From Spirochaetota bacterium (lineage in GTDB: Bacteria; Spirochaetota; Spirochaetia; Treponematales; Rectinemataceae), in contig JAKLFE010000012.1 of assembly GCA_022711355.1 (NCBI GenBank), positions 26,922 through 90,921 on the forward strand: DNA of 64,000 nucleotides. Reading direction: 5' to 3'. The stretch's first letter is position 1. Each line of letters begins with the position of its first letter. The notes below the pieces were generated by a model, which worked only from the letters and a program-made list of their open reading frames with translations, did no database searches and was not told where the DNA came from. Of the stretch, positions 8,265 to 16,111 are shown one piece after another. The translations under genes and the position numbers were made by a program.

Positions 8265-8293
8265 AGTATAGCCGCCCGGCCGCGGCCCTTCCA
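8265..8293 (-). promoter_or_regulatory. Promoter of the M48 gene, leaderless type
   Basis: Minus-strand TGGAAG (8288-8293), 17 bases, and TATACT (8265-8270), with the start codon only 7 bases further on. The -10 is perfect except for one base; the -35 is weak. Confidence 0.5.
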
Positions 8294-8318
8294 GCCTCGG
8301 GGGCTTCGAGGCTATCCT
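8289..8318 (+). promoter_or_regulatory. Candidate promoter of the methyltransferase gene
   Basis: TTCCAG (8289-8294), 18 bases, and TATCCT (8313-8318) lie 5 bases before the ATG at 8324. It overlaps the divergent M48 promoter. Both boxes are imperfect. Confidence 0.35.
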
Positions 8319-8323
8319 GTCCC

Positions 8324-8995
8324 ATGCGCTGCAGGCTCTGCTCCTCGGACTCGACCCTGCCCCGCCTCGCCGGGGGCCTCGAGTACCGGGACTGCCCGGA
8401 CTGCGGCTACATCGGCCTCGCCCCCCGCCACTGGCCGAGCCGGGCGGAGGAGGAGGCCCGCTATCGCCTTCACCGCAACGATCCCGCCGAGCCGGGCTAC
8501 CGGGCCTACCTCGGCGCCTTCGCCGAGCTCGCCCTCGAGCCCTTCCTCGGGCCGGGGGCGCGGATCCTCGATTTCGGCTCGGGGCCCGTCCCGGCCCTCT
8601 CCCTCCTCCTGGCCGAGCGGGGCTTCGCGGCCCGGCCCTACGATCCCTTCTTCGCTCCCGGCTCCTCCTGGAGGAGGCGGAGCTGGGAGGCCATCGTCCT
8701 CCACGAGGTCGCCGAGCACCTCCGCAGCCCCGGCCGGACCCTGGCGGCCCTCGCGCGCCGCCTCGCGCCCGGCGGGATCCTCGCCGTAAGGACCCGCTTC
8801 CCGCCCGAGGACCCGGCGGGCTTCGAGTCCTGGTGGTATCGGCGGGACTCGACCCACCTCGGCTTCTGGCGCCCGGAGAGCTTCTCCCGCCTCGCCCGCG
8901 ATACCGGCCTCGAGCTGGCCCTCGTCCGCGAGCCCGACCTGGCCGTCCTCAGGGCCGCAACCGGATCGGCCGGCCGCGGCTCTATCTCGTCGTGA
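8324..8995 (+). CDS. Zinc-ribbon class I SAM-dependent methyltransferase
   Basis: A 223-residue protein. It opens with two CxxC pairs (MRCRLCSS and CPDC near residue 27), a zinc ribbon as found before many methyltransferase type-11/12 domains. The SAM motif I is ILDFGSGPVPALSLLL at about 80-95. LHEVAEHLRSPGRTL is the usual motif IV/post-motif (HxxEH-like). The substrate is unknown. The frame is open back to 8207, but the ATG at 8324 gives the zinc ribbon as the true N-terminus. It precedes plsC by 16 bases on the same strand. Confidence 0.78.
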   Translation: MRCRLCSSDSTLPRLAGGLEYRDCPDCGYIGLAPRHWPSRAEEEARYRLHRNDPAEPGYRAYLGAFAELALEPFLGPGARILDFGSGPVPALSLLLAERGFAARPYDPFFAPGSSWRRRSWEAIVLHEVAEHLRSPGRTLAALARRLAPGGILAVRTRFPPEDPAGFESWWYRRDSTHLGFWRPESFSRLARDTGLELALVREPDLAVLRAATGSAGRGSISS

Positions 8996-9011
8996 CGGAG
9001 GGGAATGACCG

Positions 9012-9755
9012 ATGCTGCGCAGGACCATAGCCTTCGAGATACTCAAGCTCTATTCGACCCTCTGGATGCGGGCCAAGGCCAAGGTGGAGATCCGCGGCCT
9101 GGAGCTCCTACCGCCCCGCCGCCCCGGCGAGCGCCGCGTCTACCTCCTTTTGAACCACTCCACGACCTACGACATCGTCGCCCTCATGCACGTCTCAAAG
9201 GAGCCCTTCGTCATCATGATGGACCGGGGCGCCTTCACCTTCCCCGTGATCGGGCGGATCCTCGCCTGGGCGGGCTTCGTCCCCCTGGACAAGGGGGATT
9301 CGGGAGCGGCGATCGAGGCCTGCCAGGCCGCCGTCGCCGAGGGCCGGCCCCTCCTCATCTCCCTCCACGACGGGGACTCGACCATAGGCGACTGGGGCAG
9401 GCCGCGCACGGGAGGCATCCGCATCGCGCACCGCGCGGGGGCGACGCTCTACCCGGTCTTCCTCAAGGTCGAGGAGGAGCGGATCAGGCGCCTGAGCTTC
9501 AAGGGCGTCGACGGCCGCGAGTACCCCTACACGACCTTCCGCGACACCTACTACTTCATCGAGCTGCTGCCGCCCCGCGATCTCTCCTCCCTCGGCCCCG
9601 AGGCGGGCTACGAGGAGTACCGGGCCGAGGCCGAGGCCCTGAACGAGCTCTCCGCCTCCCTCGAGGCCCGCTACGAGGCCTTCCTCGCCGAGCGCGGGGG
9701 GGAGGGCTCCCCGGTCCGCAAGCGCGGCGGGACGCGGCTGCGCGTCGCCTGGTGA
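9012..9755 (+). CDS. PlsC-like 1-acylglycerol-3-phosphate acyltransferase
   Basis: The 247-residue protein carries the acyltransferase motif NHSTTYD (H-x4-D), followed by a glycine/basic block (FVPLDKGDSG) and EGRPLLISLHDGDST in place of the usual EGTRS block. PlsC-type enzymes place the second acyl chain on lysophosphatidate at the inner membrane face. The EGTRS motif is poorly kept, so the acceptor may differ. The ribosome site is GGAGG. It lies beside four SDR genes and a LEA protein, which suggests a lipid-related neighbourhood, though this is inference. Confidence 0.78.
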   Translation: MLRRTIAFEILKLYSTLWMRAKAKVEIRGLELLPPRRPGERRVYLLLNHSTTYDIVALMHVSKEPFVIMMDRGAFTFPVIGRILAWAGFVPLDKGDSGAAIEACQAAVAEGRPLLISLHDGDSTIGDWGRPRTGGIRIAHRAGATLYPVFLKVEEERIRRLSFKGVDGREYPYTTFRDTYYFIELLPPRDLSSLGPEAGYEEYRAEAEALNELSASLEARYEAFLAERGGEGSPVRKRGGTRLRVAW

Positions 9756-9771
9756 GGCCGAGGGGCCGAGG

Positions 9772-10890
9772 CTAGCCCCGATCGGCGGGGTCCCAGGGGG
9801 CGGCGCCGGGCACGAGAGAGCGGCTGAAGCGGCGGCAGGCCTCGATGGCGGGCCCGAGCTCGGGGGCAGGCTCGTAGCCGAGCTCGGAGCGGGCCTTGGC
9901 CGAGCTGCAGAGGTTCCGCGCCGAGCCCGCCGCGGCCAAGCCGCGGGAGAGGCCCGAGCCCGGGGCGAGGCGCTCCGCGAGGGCCCCCGCGACCTCGGCC
10001 GCCGCTCGGGGCAGGACCAGGGGACGCCCGATGCCCCTGCCCCCCCGGGCCCGGGCCGTGCGCGAGACGAGGTCCATGAAGCCGGCGTAGCCCAGGTTGT
10101 GCTCGTCCCTGCCGGAGATCACGTAGGCCTCGCCCGGCCTGCCCCGCTCGAGGGCGAGGGCGGCGCCGCGGGCGAAGTCGCGCGAGTCCACGAAGGAGCT
10201 GGCGCCCCCGAGGGCGAGGCCGAGGCGGCCCTCCCAGACCGAGTCGACCAGGGCGGAGATCGAGCGGCCCAGGTCCCCGGGGCCGACCGCGGTGCCGGGG
10301 AAGAGGGTGACGAGGGGCAAGCCCCGCTCGGCCGCGTAGCGCTTGGCCAGCTCCCAGGAGGCGAGCTTGGCGTCGAGGTAGGGCGAGCGCGAGCGGGCCA
10401 GGAAGGAGCGGTCCCCGGCGAGGGAGGCGTCGACGGCGGCCAGGGCCTCGGCGGGGCTCGCGAAGGAGATCGGGTAGGCCGGGCTGCCGTAGGGCGAGCC
10501 CGACTCGTCGGCGAGGCGGCCCGGCTCCGGCTCGCCTAGGACGCTGATCGAGGAGGCGTAGAGCAGGCGCCCGAGCCCCGCCTCGCAGGCGGCCTCGAGG
10601 ACCGAGGCGGTCCCGAGGACCGAGGCCTCCCAGACTGGAGCGCGCTCCGCGGCGCGATAGCCGATCTTGCCGGCGAAGTGGGCCACCGCGTCCAGGCCGC
10701 GGAAGGCCCGCGCGGCCGCGGCCCGGTCCCGGACGTCGAGGGCCCGGACCTCGACCCGTCCGGGATCGAAGAGGGGGTTCGAGGTCCTGCGCGAGGCGAA
10801 GGCCACTATCTCCCAGCCGCCGCGCTCGAGGAGCTCCGCGACGAAGCTCGCCCCCAGGAAGCCGAAGGCGCCGGTGACGCCGATGCGCAT
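9772..10890 (-). CDS. NAD(P)-dependent epimerase/dehydratase, extended SDR (copy 1 of 4)
   Basis: A 372-residue extended SDR beginning MRIGVTGAFGFLGASFVAELL, with the GxxGxxG nucleotide motif at residues 7-13. The active-site Tyr-Lys pair is not clearly canonical; SPYLDAKLASWELAK near residue 185 supplies Y and K (YLDAK). Such proteins act on nucleotide sugars or steroid-like substrates. The frame is open far upstream to 11520 by GC bias; the ATG at 10890 has the ribosome site GGAAAGGGGGG and is the real start. It is divergent from the second SDR gene. Confidence 0.8.
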   Translation of the reverse strand: MRIGVTGAFGFLGASFVAELLERGGWEIVAFASRRTSNPLFDPGRVEVRALDVRDRAAAARAFRGLDAVAHFAGKIGYRAAERAPVWEASVLGTASVLEAACEAGLGRLLYASSISVLGEPEPGRLADESGSPYGSPAYPISFASPAEALAAVDASLAGDRSFLARSRSPYLDAKLASWELAKRYAAERGLPLVTLFPGTAVGPGDLGRSISALVDSVWEGRLGLALGGASSFVDSRDFARGAALALERGRPGEAYVISGRDEHNLGYAGFMDLVSRTARARGGRGIGRPLVLPRAAAEVAGALAERLAPGSGLSRGLAAAGSARNLCSSAKARSELGYEPAPELGPAIEACRRFSRSLVPGAAPWDPADRG

Positions 10891-10968
10891 GATCCCCCCT
10901 TTCCGAGGCGCGCGCCGGTTGAAGGCCGGCCCCGCGCCCGGGTAGGATACCCGTCTCGGAGGCCCTCT

Positions 10969-11988
10969 GTGAACACGCTCGTGACCGGCTCGACCGGCTT
11001 CGTCGGCAGGCGCCTCGTCGCCCGCCTCCTCGAGGCGAGGCCAGGCGACAGCCTCGCCGCCCTCCTCCTCCCCGGGGAGCCCGTCCCGGAGGGCTTCGGC
11101 GGCCGGGTCGAGATCCTCCGCGGCGACCTCCGCGACCCCGCCTCGGTGCGGGCCGCCGTGGCCGGGAGGGAGCTGGTCTATAACGTCGCCGGCTATATCT
11201 CCTACTGGCGCCTGGACCGCAAGGCGATGGAGGCGGTCAACGTCGGGGGCGTCCGCGCCGTGGTCGACGCCTGCCTCGCCTCGGGCGTCCGCCGCCTCGT
11301 CCACGTCTCCTCGGTGGGGGCCGTCGGCTTCCGCCGCGACGGGGGACTGGCCTCCGAGGAGGAGCCCTTCAACTGGCCCGAGAGCATCGGCTACATGGCG
11401 ACCAAGCGCGCGGGCCAGAGCATCGTGGAGGCAGCGGTCCGCGAGCGGGGCCTCGACGCCGTGATCGTGAACCCGGCCTCGGTCATGGGCCCCGGCGACC
11501 CCGGCCCGGGGACGGCCCACAACCGCCTCTACGCGGATATGTACCGCAGGCCCGCCTTCTTCGGCACCTTCGCGGGGGGGCTCGCGATCGTCGACGTCCG
11601 CGACCTCGTCGAGCTGATCCTCGCGGCTGCCGAGCGCGGGAGGAAAGGGGAATCCTACCTGGCGGTGGGGGCCAACGTCCCCTACTCCCGGGTCCTCGAG
11701 ATCATGGCCCGGAAGGCGGGCCGCCGCTTCGTACCCTTCGTCGCCCCGCCGGCCCTCCTCAGGGCCGCGGGGGCCCTCGCTGAGCTGGCCTCGCTGGCGA
11801 CGCGGCGCCGGCCCCTCATCACCGAGGCCTACGGCCGGCTCTCGGGCTGGACGGCCTACTATTCCTCGGAGAAGAGCCGGCGCGAGCTCGGCTCCTCCTA
11901 CCGGAGCCTGGAGGAGACGATAGGCGACGGCTGCGCCTACTACGAGGAGCGCTTCCTCGGCCGCGGCGCCCCGCCCGGGCGGGGCTAG
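10969..11988 (+). CDS. Extended SDR, 3-beta-HSD/HpnA-like (copy 2 of 4)
   Basis: A 339-residue protein with start GTG at 10969 after a CGGAGG site. The N-terminus NTLVTGSTGFVGRRLVARLL has the Rossmann glycines. Y and K of the active site occur in GYMATKRAGQ (Y-x3-K) near residue 141. The region ELVYNVAGYISYWR resembles hopanoid-associated HpnA-like and dihydroflavonol-reductase-like SDRs. A TAGGAT at about 10943 may be the -10 box. The substrate is unknown. The four SDR genes here differ enough that they are not recent copies. Confidence 0.8.
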   Translation: MNTLVTGSTGFVGRRLVARLLEARPGDSLAALLLPGEPVPEGFGGRVEILRGDLRDPASVRAAVAGRELVYNVAGYISYWRLDRKAMEAVNVGGVRAVVDACLASGVRRLVHVSSVGAVGFRRDGGLASEEEPFNWPESIGYMATKRAGQSIVEAAVRERGLDAVIVNPASVMGPGDPGPGTAHNRLYADMYRRPAFFGTFAGGLAIVDVRDLVELILAAAERGRKGESYLAVGANVPYSRVLEIMARKAGRRFVPFVAPPALLRAAGALAELASLATRRRPLITEAYGRLSGWTAYYSSEKSRRELGSSYRSLEETIGDGCAYYEERFLGRGAPPGRG

Positions 11989-12028
11989 GCGGGGGCCGGG
12001 ACAGGGCGCCGCCCCGCCCCGAGCCGCC

Positions 12029-13009
12029 CTAGAGCCAGCCCGCCTCCCGGTACCAGGCCGCGGTTTCGGCTATCGCGTCCTCGGTGGAGAGGGACGGCTC
12101 GAAGCCCAGGAGGCGCTTCGCCTTGGCCGTGGAGACCACCCAGCGGCTCTGGCGCATCTCGAGCAGCTTGTCCTCGGTGAGGAGGGGGGGCCGGCGCAGG
12201 AAGGGGCCCGCCGCCGCGGAGGCGAGGGCGGCGGCCCGGACCGCCCACTCGGGCACACGGACGCGCCTCGTCCTCCTGCCGAGGGCGAGCTCGATCAGGG
12301 CCGAGAACTGGTCCCAGTCGTACTCGCCCTCGTCCGCGACGAAGAAGGCCTGCCCGTAGGCCGCGGGATTGAGCAGGCAGGCCGAGATGGCGCGGGCGAG
12401 GGTCTTCACGTAGAGGAAGGAGAGCTGGCTGCGCTTCCCCACGATGAGCCTGAGCCCCCGCTTCACGAGCTTGAAGTACTGGAGGAAGTCGGGGTCACGG
12501 GGGCCGTAGACGCCGGGCGCGCGGATGAAGGTGCAGGCGATGGGGCCGGCTTCCCGGGCGACGAGCTCCTCGAGGGCGGCCTTGCTGCGGCCGTAGGCGG
12601 TGAGGGGCCGCAGCGGCGCGTCCTCGTCGAGGCAGGTTCCCTCGCCGCCGCAGGGCCCCGAGGCGGCGAGGGAGCTCATGGCGATTACCTGGCGCGGAGG
12701 CCGCCCGAGCTTCCGGGCCGCCTCGACCAGGTTGACCGCCCCGTCGGCGTTGACCGCCATGAACTCGGCCTCCGACCTCGCCCTGGTCAGGCCGGCGAGG
12801 TGGACGATCGCGTCGGCTCCCTCGAGGAAGGGCCCGAGGGACCTGGAATCGAGGAGGCTGCCCTCCAAGAAGCGGATCGGCAGCCCCTCGAGCCAGCGGC
12901 GCCCCTCCCCCGGCAGGACGAGGCAGGAGAGCTCGTGGCCCTCGGCCAGGAGGAGCTCGGCCAGGTGGCTCCCGATGAAGCCCGTCCCCCCCGTGATAGC
13001 TACGCGCAT
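12029..13009 (-). CDS. Extended SDR epimerase (copy 3 of 4)
   Basis: The 326-residue protein starts MRVAITGGTGFIGSHLAELLL with a perfect GxxGxxG. It has the active-site AYGRSKAALEELV (Y-x3-K) and the substrate-side motif RAPGVYGPRD typical of nucleotide-sugar epimerases. All catalytic parts are present, so it should be active. The ribosome site GGGAGGG precedes the ATG. It is convergent with copy 2 and divergent from the CPBP gene; TGATAGTATCA in the shared upstream region (13041-13051) is palindromic and may be a -10 or an operator. Confidence 0.85.
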   Translation of the reverse strand: MRVAITGGTGFIGSHLAELLLAEGHELSCLVLPGEGRRWLEGLPIRFLEGSLLDSRSLGPFLEGADAIVHLAGLTRARSEAEFMAVNADGAVNLVEAARKLGRPPRQVIAMSSLAASGPCGGEGTCLDEDAPLRPLTAYGRSKAALEELVAREAGPIACTFIRAPGVYGPRDPDFLQYFKLVKRGLRLIVGKRSQLSFLYVKTLARAISACLLNPAAYGQAFFVADEGEYDWDQFSALIELALGRRTRRVRVPEWAVRAAALASAAAGPFLRRPPLLTEDKLLEMRQSRWVVSTAKAKRLLGFEPSLSTEDAIAETAAWYREAGWL

Positions 13010-13108
13010 GATCCCTCCCGTTCCGCGAATCGCCGCGGCGTGATAGTATCAGCCGGGCCGCCCGAGGGACAATACGCGGGGCCGGCCCCGGAACGGAGGA
13101 TTCCCGCC

Positions 13109-13912
13109 TTGACGCGCGCCGAAGCGCGGGCTTGGATCAAGCCCGCAGCCTACCTCTCCCTAGCCTCGATCTCCTGCTTCCTCTTCACCGCCCTCACCCC
13201 GCCCCTCCTCGACCCGGAGCTCGCGGCCGCCCTCCCCTTCCTCGGCGGGCTCCCCTTCGAGGACGCGGCCTACTGGCTCCGCTTCGCCCTCTCCTTCCTC
13301 CTCCTCGGCCTGGCCCCCCTCGGCCTGGCCGCCCTCCTCGGCGACCGTCCCGCCGAGCTCGGCCTCCGCTTCGACGCCCCCATCCTCCGCAGCCCCCTGT
13401 ACTGGCTCTCCCTCCCGGCCGCCGCGGCCCTCGGCGCGATAGGCGCCCTCTCCCCCGACCTCGCCTCCTACTATCCCTACGCGCGCGGCCTGGCGGGCCG
13501 CGTCGCGGCCGAAGGGGCCCTCCCCTTCCTCGCCCACGCCGCCGCCTACCTCCTCCTGTACTACCTTCCCTGGGAGCTCTTCTTCCGCGGCTTCCTCCTC
13601 CTGGGCCTGGCGAAGGGAAGCCCGACCGGGGCCGCCGGCCGCGCCCGATGGGCGGGCACGGCCACGGGGGTGAGCGCGGGCCCCGAGGGCCAGGCCCTCG
13701 CCGCCGCCCTCGTCCTCTTCCAGACCATGCCCTCGACCATGCTCCACGTGGGCCACCCCCTGTCGGAGCTCTTCGCCGCGGTGCTCGCGGGCCTCGGCTT
13801 CGGCGTCCTCGCCTGGAGGACCCGGTCCATCCTGCCGGGCCTCCTCCTCCACGCCGCCATCGGCCTCGGGACCGACGGCCTCATCGTGCTCAAGGGCGCG
13901 GGCCTCCTCTGA
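13109..13912 (+). CDS. CPBP-family (CAAX protease/bacteriocin-processing-like) membrane protein
   Basis: A 267-residue polytopic protein with about seven hydrophobic segments. Start TTG at 13109 is chosen for its GGAGGA site 8 bases upstream. CPBP motif 1 (EExxxR) appears near residue 155 as WELFFRG, with the first glutamate replaced by Trp. Motif 2 is FQTMPSTMLHVGH. Motif 3 is LLLHAAIG, which has the histidine. Loss of one motif-1 glutamate leaves proteolytic activity in doubt. The stop overlaps the ATG of the next SDR gene (ATGA-type overlap at 13910-13914), so the two are translationally coupled. Confidence 0.78.
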   Translation: MTRAEARAWIKPAAYLSLASISCFLFTALTPPLLDPELAAALPFLGGLPFEDAAYWLRFALSFLLLGLAPLGLAALLGDRPAELGLRFDAPILRSPLYWLSLPAAAALGAIGALSPDLASYYPYARGLAGRVAAEGALPFLAHAAAYLLLYYLPWELFFRGFLLLGLAKGSPTGAAGRARWAGTATGVSAGPEGQALAAALVLFQTMPSTMLHVGHPLSELFAAVLAGLGFGVLAWRTRSILPGLLLHAAIGLGTDGLIVLKGAGLL

Positions 13913-14955
13913 TGGGCCGCTCCCCCTCGGTCCTCGTCACCGGGGCCTCGGGCTTCATCGGCCAGCGGCTCTGCCAGGCCCTCGCCCGCCGCGGCGACCG
14001 CGTCCGGGCCCTGTACCGCCGGCGGACGCCGCCGCCCGCCCTCGCGGCCCTCGCCGCCCCCGGGGGAGCCGAGGCGCCCTTCCGCCCCGTCGAGCTCCTC
14101 CGCGCCGACCTGGCCCAGCCGGGCCGGGCGGCCCAGGCGGCCGAGGGCATGGACGCGGTCATCCACGTCGCCGCCCTCGCCTCGGACTGGGGGCCCTACG
14201 AGCTGTTCAAGCGCGAGAACTACGACGCCGCCGCCTCCCTCCTCGCGGCGGCCGAGGCCGCGGGCGCCAAGGCCTTCGTCTACATCGGCTCGGCGGTCGT
14301 CAGCGGCTTCGGGCCCCACGTCGACTCGACCGAGGAAGGGCCCTACTACCCCCTCAAGTATCCCTACCAGGTCACCAAGCGCCTCGCGGAGCGCCTCGTC
14401 CTGGGGAGGAACCGGCCCGGCTTCAAGACCGTCGCGATCCGGCCCTGCAACGTCTACGGGCCCGGGGACCGCACCACCACCTACAAGATGTTCGAGGCCA
14501 TCTTGGGCGGCGTCTTCGGCTACCTCGGCTCGGGCGAGGCCTACACCTGCCCCGTCTACGTCGACGACCTCTGCGAGGGGATCGTCGCGGCCCTCGACCG
14601 GGACCAGGCCGCGGGCGAGGCCATCATCCTGACGGACGGGCAGAAGGTTCGCTGGAAGGATTACGCCGAGGAGCTCTACTCCGCCATCGGCTCGAGGAAG
14701 CGTCCGCTGAGCCTGCCCGTCCCCCTCGCGGCGGCGGCGGCCCGGGCCATGGGAGCGGCGGCACTCGCCCTCCGCTGCGAGGGCGCCCCGCCGCTCACGA
14801 TGTACCGGGTCGAGCAGGCCTCGCAGGACTACCACTTCTCGAACGAGAAGGCCAGGCGCCTCCTCGGCTTCGAGCCCCGGGTCTTCTACAAGGAAGGCCT
14901 CGGGCTCGCGGCCCGGGCCTTCCTCGCGGAAAGGGCCGCGGCTCGCCGGCCCTAG
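13912..14955 (+). CDS. Extended SDR epimerase (copy 4 of 4)
   Basis: The 347-residue protein starts SVLVTGASGFIGQRLCQAL after the initial MGRSP. It contains the active-site Y and K in YPYQVTKRLAERL, and the IRPCNVYGPGDR motif. Its start overlaps the stop of the CPBP gene, so a common function with that membrane protein is plausible. A 3-beta-hydroxysteroid-dehydrogenase-like C-terminal part includes a hydrophobic helix (LPVPLAAAAARAMGAAALAL) typical of membrane-associated members. The substrate is unknown. Confidence 0.82.
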   Translation: MGRSPSVLVTGASGFIGQRLCQALARRGDRVRALYRRRTPPPALAALAAPGGAEAPFRPVELLRADLAQPGRAAQAAEGMDAVIHVAALASDWGPYELFKRENYDAAASLLAAAEAAGAKAFVYIGSAVVSGFGPHVDSTEEGPYYPLKYPYQVTKRLAERLVLGRNRPGFKTVAIRPCNVYGPGDRTTTYKMFEAILGGVFGYLGSGEAYTCPVYVDDLCEGIVAALDRDQAAGEAIILTDGQKVRWKDYAEELYSAIGSRKRPLSLPVPLAAAAARAMGAAALALRCEGAPPLTMYRVEQASQDYHFSNEKARRLLGFEPRVFYKEGLGLAARAFLAERAAARRP

Positions 14956-14962
14956 CCGGGGC

Positions 14963-15940
14963 TCACTTGAGGGAGAAGGCGCCGCCCTCCTCGAAGGCGA
15001 GGGGCAGGGCGTCGGGCCTGATCTCGGCGGGGACCTTAAGCGCGGCGCTGCCCTTGACCGAGAAGCTCCCGCCCTTGTCGGAGAAGACCTTGCGGACCTC
15101 CTCCGAGAGGCTCTTCGAGCTGAAGCGGTTCGTGACCTCGAGGAAGGTCTTGCCGCCCTCGCGGCGGATCCTCGAGCTGTCGCCCGCGACGAGGCGCTGT
15201 CCGTTGATCGCGAGCTCGTAGCCGAGCTTCTCGAAGTCGAGCCGGCCCTTGGCCTCGTTGGCTATCTCGATGGTGAAGCTCACCTCGAGGGGCAGGTCGA
15301 TCTCGGTGGGATCGACGGGCGACTCCTTGGGCTTGCGGCCGGCGAGGATATCCTTGAAGGCCGCCGCGGCCTTGTCGGGATCGGCCTTCCTGCCGGCCTT
15401 CGCGAGGGCCTTGCCGACCTCGGCGGCCGAGGGGGCCTCCACCCGGAAGCCGGCGAGGGAGACGCGGGGCTTGAGGGCTGGTATCTTCTTCTCGAGCTTA
15501 TAGTCGAAGCTGACGCTCGGGGGCAGGCCGCTCATGCCCGGCACCTTGGGGATGGGTATGACGAGGGTGCCGTCGATGCGGGTCTGGAGCCACTCCTTGG
15601 AGGCGTAGTCCCCGATCGCCTTGGCCACCGCCAGGTACTCGAGGGCGGCGGTGAAGCTCTGGGTCTTCGAGTCCCGGGCCTTGACCTTGAAGCCGCCCTT
15701 GGTGGCGAGCTTCACCACCTTGTGCCCCTCCACGGAGAAGTCCAGGGTCATGCCGTCGAAGCTGAGGGGCACGGGATAGGGGTTCTTCACCGAGACCTCG
15801 AAGCGGAAGACCGCCTCGCGCAGGGAGATGGACTCGAGCGTGAAGCTCTTGAGCTCGGCGCTGGGCTTGGGCAGGCCGGCGGCCTGGGCGGCGAGGCCGA
15901 GGGAGGCGGCGATCAGGGCAGCCAGGATTCCGCGTTTCAC
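14963..15940 (-). CDS. Secreted LEA-type-2 (WHy-domain) protein
   Basis: A 325-residue protein with a signal peptide (MKRGILAALIAASLGLAAQA, cleavage near residue 20). Two WHy/LEA14-like beta domains follow: about 30-150 (SLREAVFRFEVSVKNPYPVPLS) and 215-325 (LEVSFTIEIANEAKGRLDFEKL). They have the alternating strand pattern NPxxxPL that defines LEA type 2. Such proteins sit in the periplasm or at lipid faces; a lipid-binding role is suspected. It is convergent with the last SDR gene. Treponemes have related secreted proteins. Confidence 0.8.
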   Translation of the reverse strand: MKRGILAALIAASLGLAAQAAGLPKPSAELKSFTLESISLREAVFRFEVSVKNPYPVPLSFDGMTLDFSVEGHKVVKLATKGGFKVKARDSKTQSFTAALEYLAVAKAIGDYASKEWLQTRIDGTLVIPIPKVPGMSGLPPSVSFDYKLEKKIPALKPRVSLAGFRVEAPSAAEVGKALAKAGRKADPDKAAAAFKDILAGRKPKESPVDPTEIDLPLEVSFTIEIANEAKGRLDFEKLGYELAINGQRLVAGDSSRIRREGGKTFLEVTNRFSSKSLSEEVRKVFSDKGGSFSVKGSAALKVPAEIRPDALPLAFEEGGAFSLK

Positions 15941-16038
15941 GGCTTTTCCTTTCGGGGAGGGCTCTCCCCGGCGAGGAGTCTATCGCGCCCGGGCCCCGGG
16001 GACCAAGGCCCCCGGGGCCGCCGATCGCGCCCGAGAGG

Positions 16039-16068
16039 TTGAAAGCCGCGCCCTGGCGCCGTTATTAT
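16039..16068 (+). promoter_or_regulatory. Promoter of the flavodiiron gene
   Basis: TTGAAA (16039-16044), 18 bases and TATTAT (16063-16068). A 40-base leader and an AGGGAGAGG ribosome site precede the ATG at 16112. Confidence 0.65.
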
Positions 16069-16111
16069 TGGGACGAGGGCCCGCGCGGCCACGAGCAGGT
16101 ACAGGGAGAGG

